In this document: positions 63,655-64,000 of the stretch, piece after piece
How the letters are laid out: each line of letters starts with the position of its first letter
Numbering within the stretch: position 1 is the first letter of the stretch
Assembly (NCBI GenBank): GCA_964006375.1
Contig: OZ023264.1
Location: 177,540,010-177,604,009, forward strand
Length of the DNA: 64,000 nucleotides
Source: Tillus elongatus
Lineage: Eukaryota; Arthropoda; Insecta; Coleoptera; Cleridae
Direction of reading: 5' to 3'
Notes under the pieces: generated by a model
Database searches by the model: none
What the model was told of the DNA's origin: nothing
What the model saw: the letters and a program-made list of their open reading frames with translations, nothing else
Made by a program: the position numbers and the translations under genes

Positions 63655-64000
63655 TATTTGTTTATTTCAACAACACACCATGAGGGCTCACAGCCTAAAT
63701 ACTATCGTACAGTGGGTGTCGACAAGGAGGAAAGAGGAAACTTGTTACTTCTTGACTTCAAGGTTTTGTCCTCGGGACAAAAGAGCGGGCATAACAAGAT
63801 GTTCTATGTCTGGTGACCTGGACAGTAAAAGGGTGCATTCGCTCTGTTTCCCTGGTACATCTGTTGGGGGCAGCAGGTGGAGGAACTATGGAAGAAAGCT
63901 CCTCTCAGCATTGCCCGTGCAGATATCTATAAAAGAGAGGTCACCAACGGCACGTCGGTGGGGAAGCGATGGCAGCCTTTGGGTGAGGGTAGGGTCACCG
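63655..64000 (-). mobile_element. LINE 3' end (CR1/jockey-like), runs off the window
   Basis: Starts TATTTCAACAACACACCATG, as at 8941, 43084 and 48137. Shares GTGGGTGTCGACAAGGAGGA, GTGACCTGGACAGTAAAAGG and AGGTCACCAACGGCACGTCG. A deletion of about 70 bp lies near 63765 relative to the other copies. Only the C-terminal coding part and 3' UTR are in view. Confidence 0.85.

Overview
The window reads as nuclear DNA from an arthropod, most likely an insect. It has spliced eukaryotic genes with GT-AG introns, an AT-rich background full of (TA)n arrays, an irritans-type mariner, Penelope-like elements, and LINEs whose tails resemble the insect telomere repeat. The order cannot be fixed from sequence alone.

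Three cellular genes are supported exon by exon. (1) Ogg1, 8-oxoguanine DNA glycosylase: minus strand, 24405 down to 17270, five exons, 328 aa, catalytic Lys and Asp present. (2) Cytosolic seryl-tRNA synthetase: plus strand, 27520 to 42534, five exons, 501 aa, apparently intact although its introns hold about 13 kb of transposon debris. (3) Nup210/gp210, a nuclear-pore membrane glycoprotein: minus strand, the last seven exons, 61411 down to 47278, 441 aa ending with the transmembrane segment and short tail. Its 5' part lies beyond the right edge. The three are unrelated housekeeping genes (DNA repair, translation, nuclear pore) and do not form an operon-like unit. Ogg1 and SerRS are divergent, with 3.1 kb between their start codons.

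Most of the rest is mobile DNA. Layout: 1-1424 GC-rich tandem subrepeats fused to a LINE 3' end; 1425-8871 gene-poor, with SINEs, a LINE 3' end and Helentron-like (HINE) elements; 8872-11308 a dead mariner split by a LINE; 12645-15406 a solo LTR, a 153-bp six-copy satellite and a TA array; 17270-24405 Ogg1, whose introns hold a dead Sola-like transposon and Penelope pieces; 24406-27519 spacer; 27520-42534 SerRS; 42690-46570 a doubly nested HINE (LINE and solo LTR inside); 47278-61411 Nup210, whose introns hold a 3-kb LINE, a hAT MITE, a LINE with an internal deletion and more HINEs; 61797-64000 a Tc1/mariner-like element with long inverted repeats and another LINE.

The most informative non-genic structure is one recurring family, here called HINE-like. 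It has a TTAGTGAATTTT palindrome at one end, a (TA)n array in the middle, and an ACGCA-GCAAG-TGCGT hairpin at the other end. Two copies interrupt recognisable reading frames (a Penelope GIY-YIG domain and a LINE ORF1), so their ends can be read to within a few bases. I found no defence system, CRISPR array or novel gene cluster. The best candidates for new description are this family and the hammerhead-like motifs in the Penelope terminal repeats.
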